DNA from: Jiella pelagia
GTDB taxonomy: Bacteria; Pseudomonadota; Alphaproteobacteria; Rhizobiales; Rhizobiaceae
Assembly (NCBI RefSeq): GCF_026898155.1
Contig: NZ_CP114029.1
Span: forward strand, 3,576,001 to 3,640,000
Reading direction: 5' to 3'
DNA: 64,000 nt
A program made the position numbers and the translations under genes. Position 1 is the stretch's first letter; each line of letters begins with the position of its first letter. The notes below the pieces were generated by a model. That model searched no databases and was not told the origin of the DNA. It saw only the letters and a list, made by a program, of their open reading frames with translations. This document shows positions 63,304-64,000 of this stretch, piece after piece.

Positions 63304-63507
63304 GCCGCCCCATCTCCACTGCTAAGCGCTTCAAGTGCCTCAAATTGTCGGAAACGTAGATGGTGATTCGTGTTTGGTATGGCCATCAATACGAATTCAA
63401 GAATCGCATTTCGCAATCAGCACCAGCCCGCACCGAATCCGAGCCTCCCCCCCACGGCCTCGCAAGCGCGCGGCCGGCGGGCCTGCCGACCGCGACGTGC
63501 CACCCCT
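63304..63507. other. Gap between antiporter and DUF305 genes
   Basis: 204 bases with no supported gene. An AT-richer patch at about 63340-63420 is the likely antiporter promoter. Confidence 0.3.
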
Positions 63508-63956
63508 TCAGCCGCCGTTGCGGGCGAGCCAGGCCTTCATCTGGGCGATCTCGGCCTCTTGCGCCGCGATGATCGTCTCGGCCAGCGCCCGGGCCTCCGG
63601 GTCCTTGCCGTATTGGGCTCGACCTCGGCCATGGCGACGGCGCCCTCGTGATGGGCCAGCATGCCGCGCATGAAGTCGATGTCGGGATTGCCGGTCATCG
63701 GCGTCGCCATGCCGGCTTCCATGTCGCCCATGGCCTGCATGAAGGCGCGGGTTGACGGCGTGTCGGCCGCGCCACCTGCCGCCATTCCATGCATGCCGTG
63801 CGCGCCGTCCATCGCGGGCATATCAGGCATCCCGTCCATGCCGGGCATGGCGTGGTCCATCATGCCCGGCTCGGCGGGCGCCGGCGGGGTCTGGGCCATG
63901 GCGAGGCCCGTCGTCCCGAGCATGAAGGCAGCAGCCAGCGTTGCGATCCTGATCAT
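63508..63956 (-). CDS. DUF305 Met/His-rich exported protein (frameshifted as read)
   Basis: It has a signal peptide '[22 protein letters not shown]', then a Met/Gly/His-rich linker ('[27 protein letters not shown]') and a ferritin-like DUF305 domain ('[12 protein letters not shown]', '[22 protein letters not shown]'). The frame then breaks at 63615-63620, where the plus strand reads GGGCTC. With GAGCTC the protein continues '..[39 protein letters not shown]' and stops at 63508, 149 residues. The Met/His clusters suggest copper or silver binding in the periplasm. Confidence 0.85.
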
Positions 63957-64000
63957 CCGTCTCGTCTCCCAGCAAAAGGCTGTCGGTCCCGGAAGGGGGC

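Noticed and set aside
1..64000. CRISPR array, prophage or integrated plasmid
   Set aside because: No regularly spaced repeats, no phage structural or integrase genes and no tRNA-associated attachment site were seen; the two insertion sequences are single elements.

Overview
The window looks like chromosomal sequence from a GC-rich alphaproteobacterium of the Hyphomicrobiales (Rhizobiales). The evidence is a cobS/cobT pair, an alpha-type 6S RNA candidate next to the 5-formyl-THF cyclo-ligase gene, the HDAC-xseB-dxs neighbourhood, an opgG/opgH/opgC glucan cluster, bioYMN, a rhizobial-type intergenic palindrome and an Agrobacterium-like T6SS module. The genus cannot be fixed from this alone.

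Layout. 1-8.3 kb: start of a PHB-depolymerase-type esterase gene, a CopG-like regulator, cobS and cobT (divergent, cobalamin lower-ligand assembly), a ketopantoate-reductase-like gene, a universal stress protein, a PRC-barrel protein, a LysR regulator divergent from mmsA, and a small secreted protein with three repeats. 8.5-15.7 kb: a minus-strand block for periplasmic glucans (opgG, a coupled small ORF, opgH, opgC), preceded by galM and a MarR regulator. 16-19.8 kb: a DHFR-like gene, a lipoprotein, a large periplasmic SH3 protein and a KDG-kinase-like sugar kinase. 19.9-23.9 kb: an 876-residue TPR protein gene split by a complete IS256-type element with a 9-bp target duplication. 23.9-27 kb: leuC and a FAS1/PRC-barrel exported protein. 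27.6-37.9 kb: a T6SS operon tssK-tssL-tssM-tagF-pppA-ppkA, i.e. membrane complex, baseplate subunit and the phosphorylation switch, without sheath, tube, spike or ClpV genes. 38-40.3 kb: otsB-otsA for trehalose. 40.4-49.6 kb: MFS transporter, fthC with 6S RNA, msrB, a diguanylate cyclase, a GGCT-like protein, dxs, xseB, an HDAC-family amidohydrolase and aroC. 50-53 kb: a LysR regulator divergent from a three-gene AhpD/PNPOx/NTF2-like operon. 53-57.5 kb: an ABC importer of the sulfonate/nitrate/taurine type and the biotin ECF transporter bioYMN. 57.6-64 kb: membrane and DUF1223 proteins, a ParD/RelE-type toxin-antitoxin pair, an IS110/IS1111-type element, an SDR oxidoreductase, a cation antiporter and a DUF305 protein.

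The most unusual signal is not a gene. Many conserved genes are broken by single-base frameshifts: CopG, LysR, SH3 protein, IS256 transposase, FAS1 protein, tssK, dxs, HDAC and DUF305. At nearly every one, restoring the palindrome GAGCTC repairs the frame exactly and gives a protein of normal family length. Seven read GAGGCTC/GAGCCTC (one extra base) and two are other one-base changes at the same site. This points to a motif-specific error, most likely a base-calling error at a modified GAGCTC site, rather than gene decay. Frameshifted genes below are therefore given with repaired coordinates and the break is stated.

Other items of note are a candidate guide (bridge/seek) RNA region in the IS110/IS1111-type element, a small ORF coupled to opgG that may be a detached OpgH N-terminus, and several small proteins too short for routine annotation.
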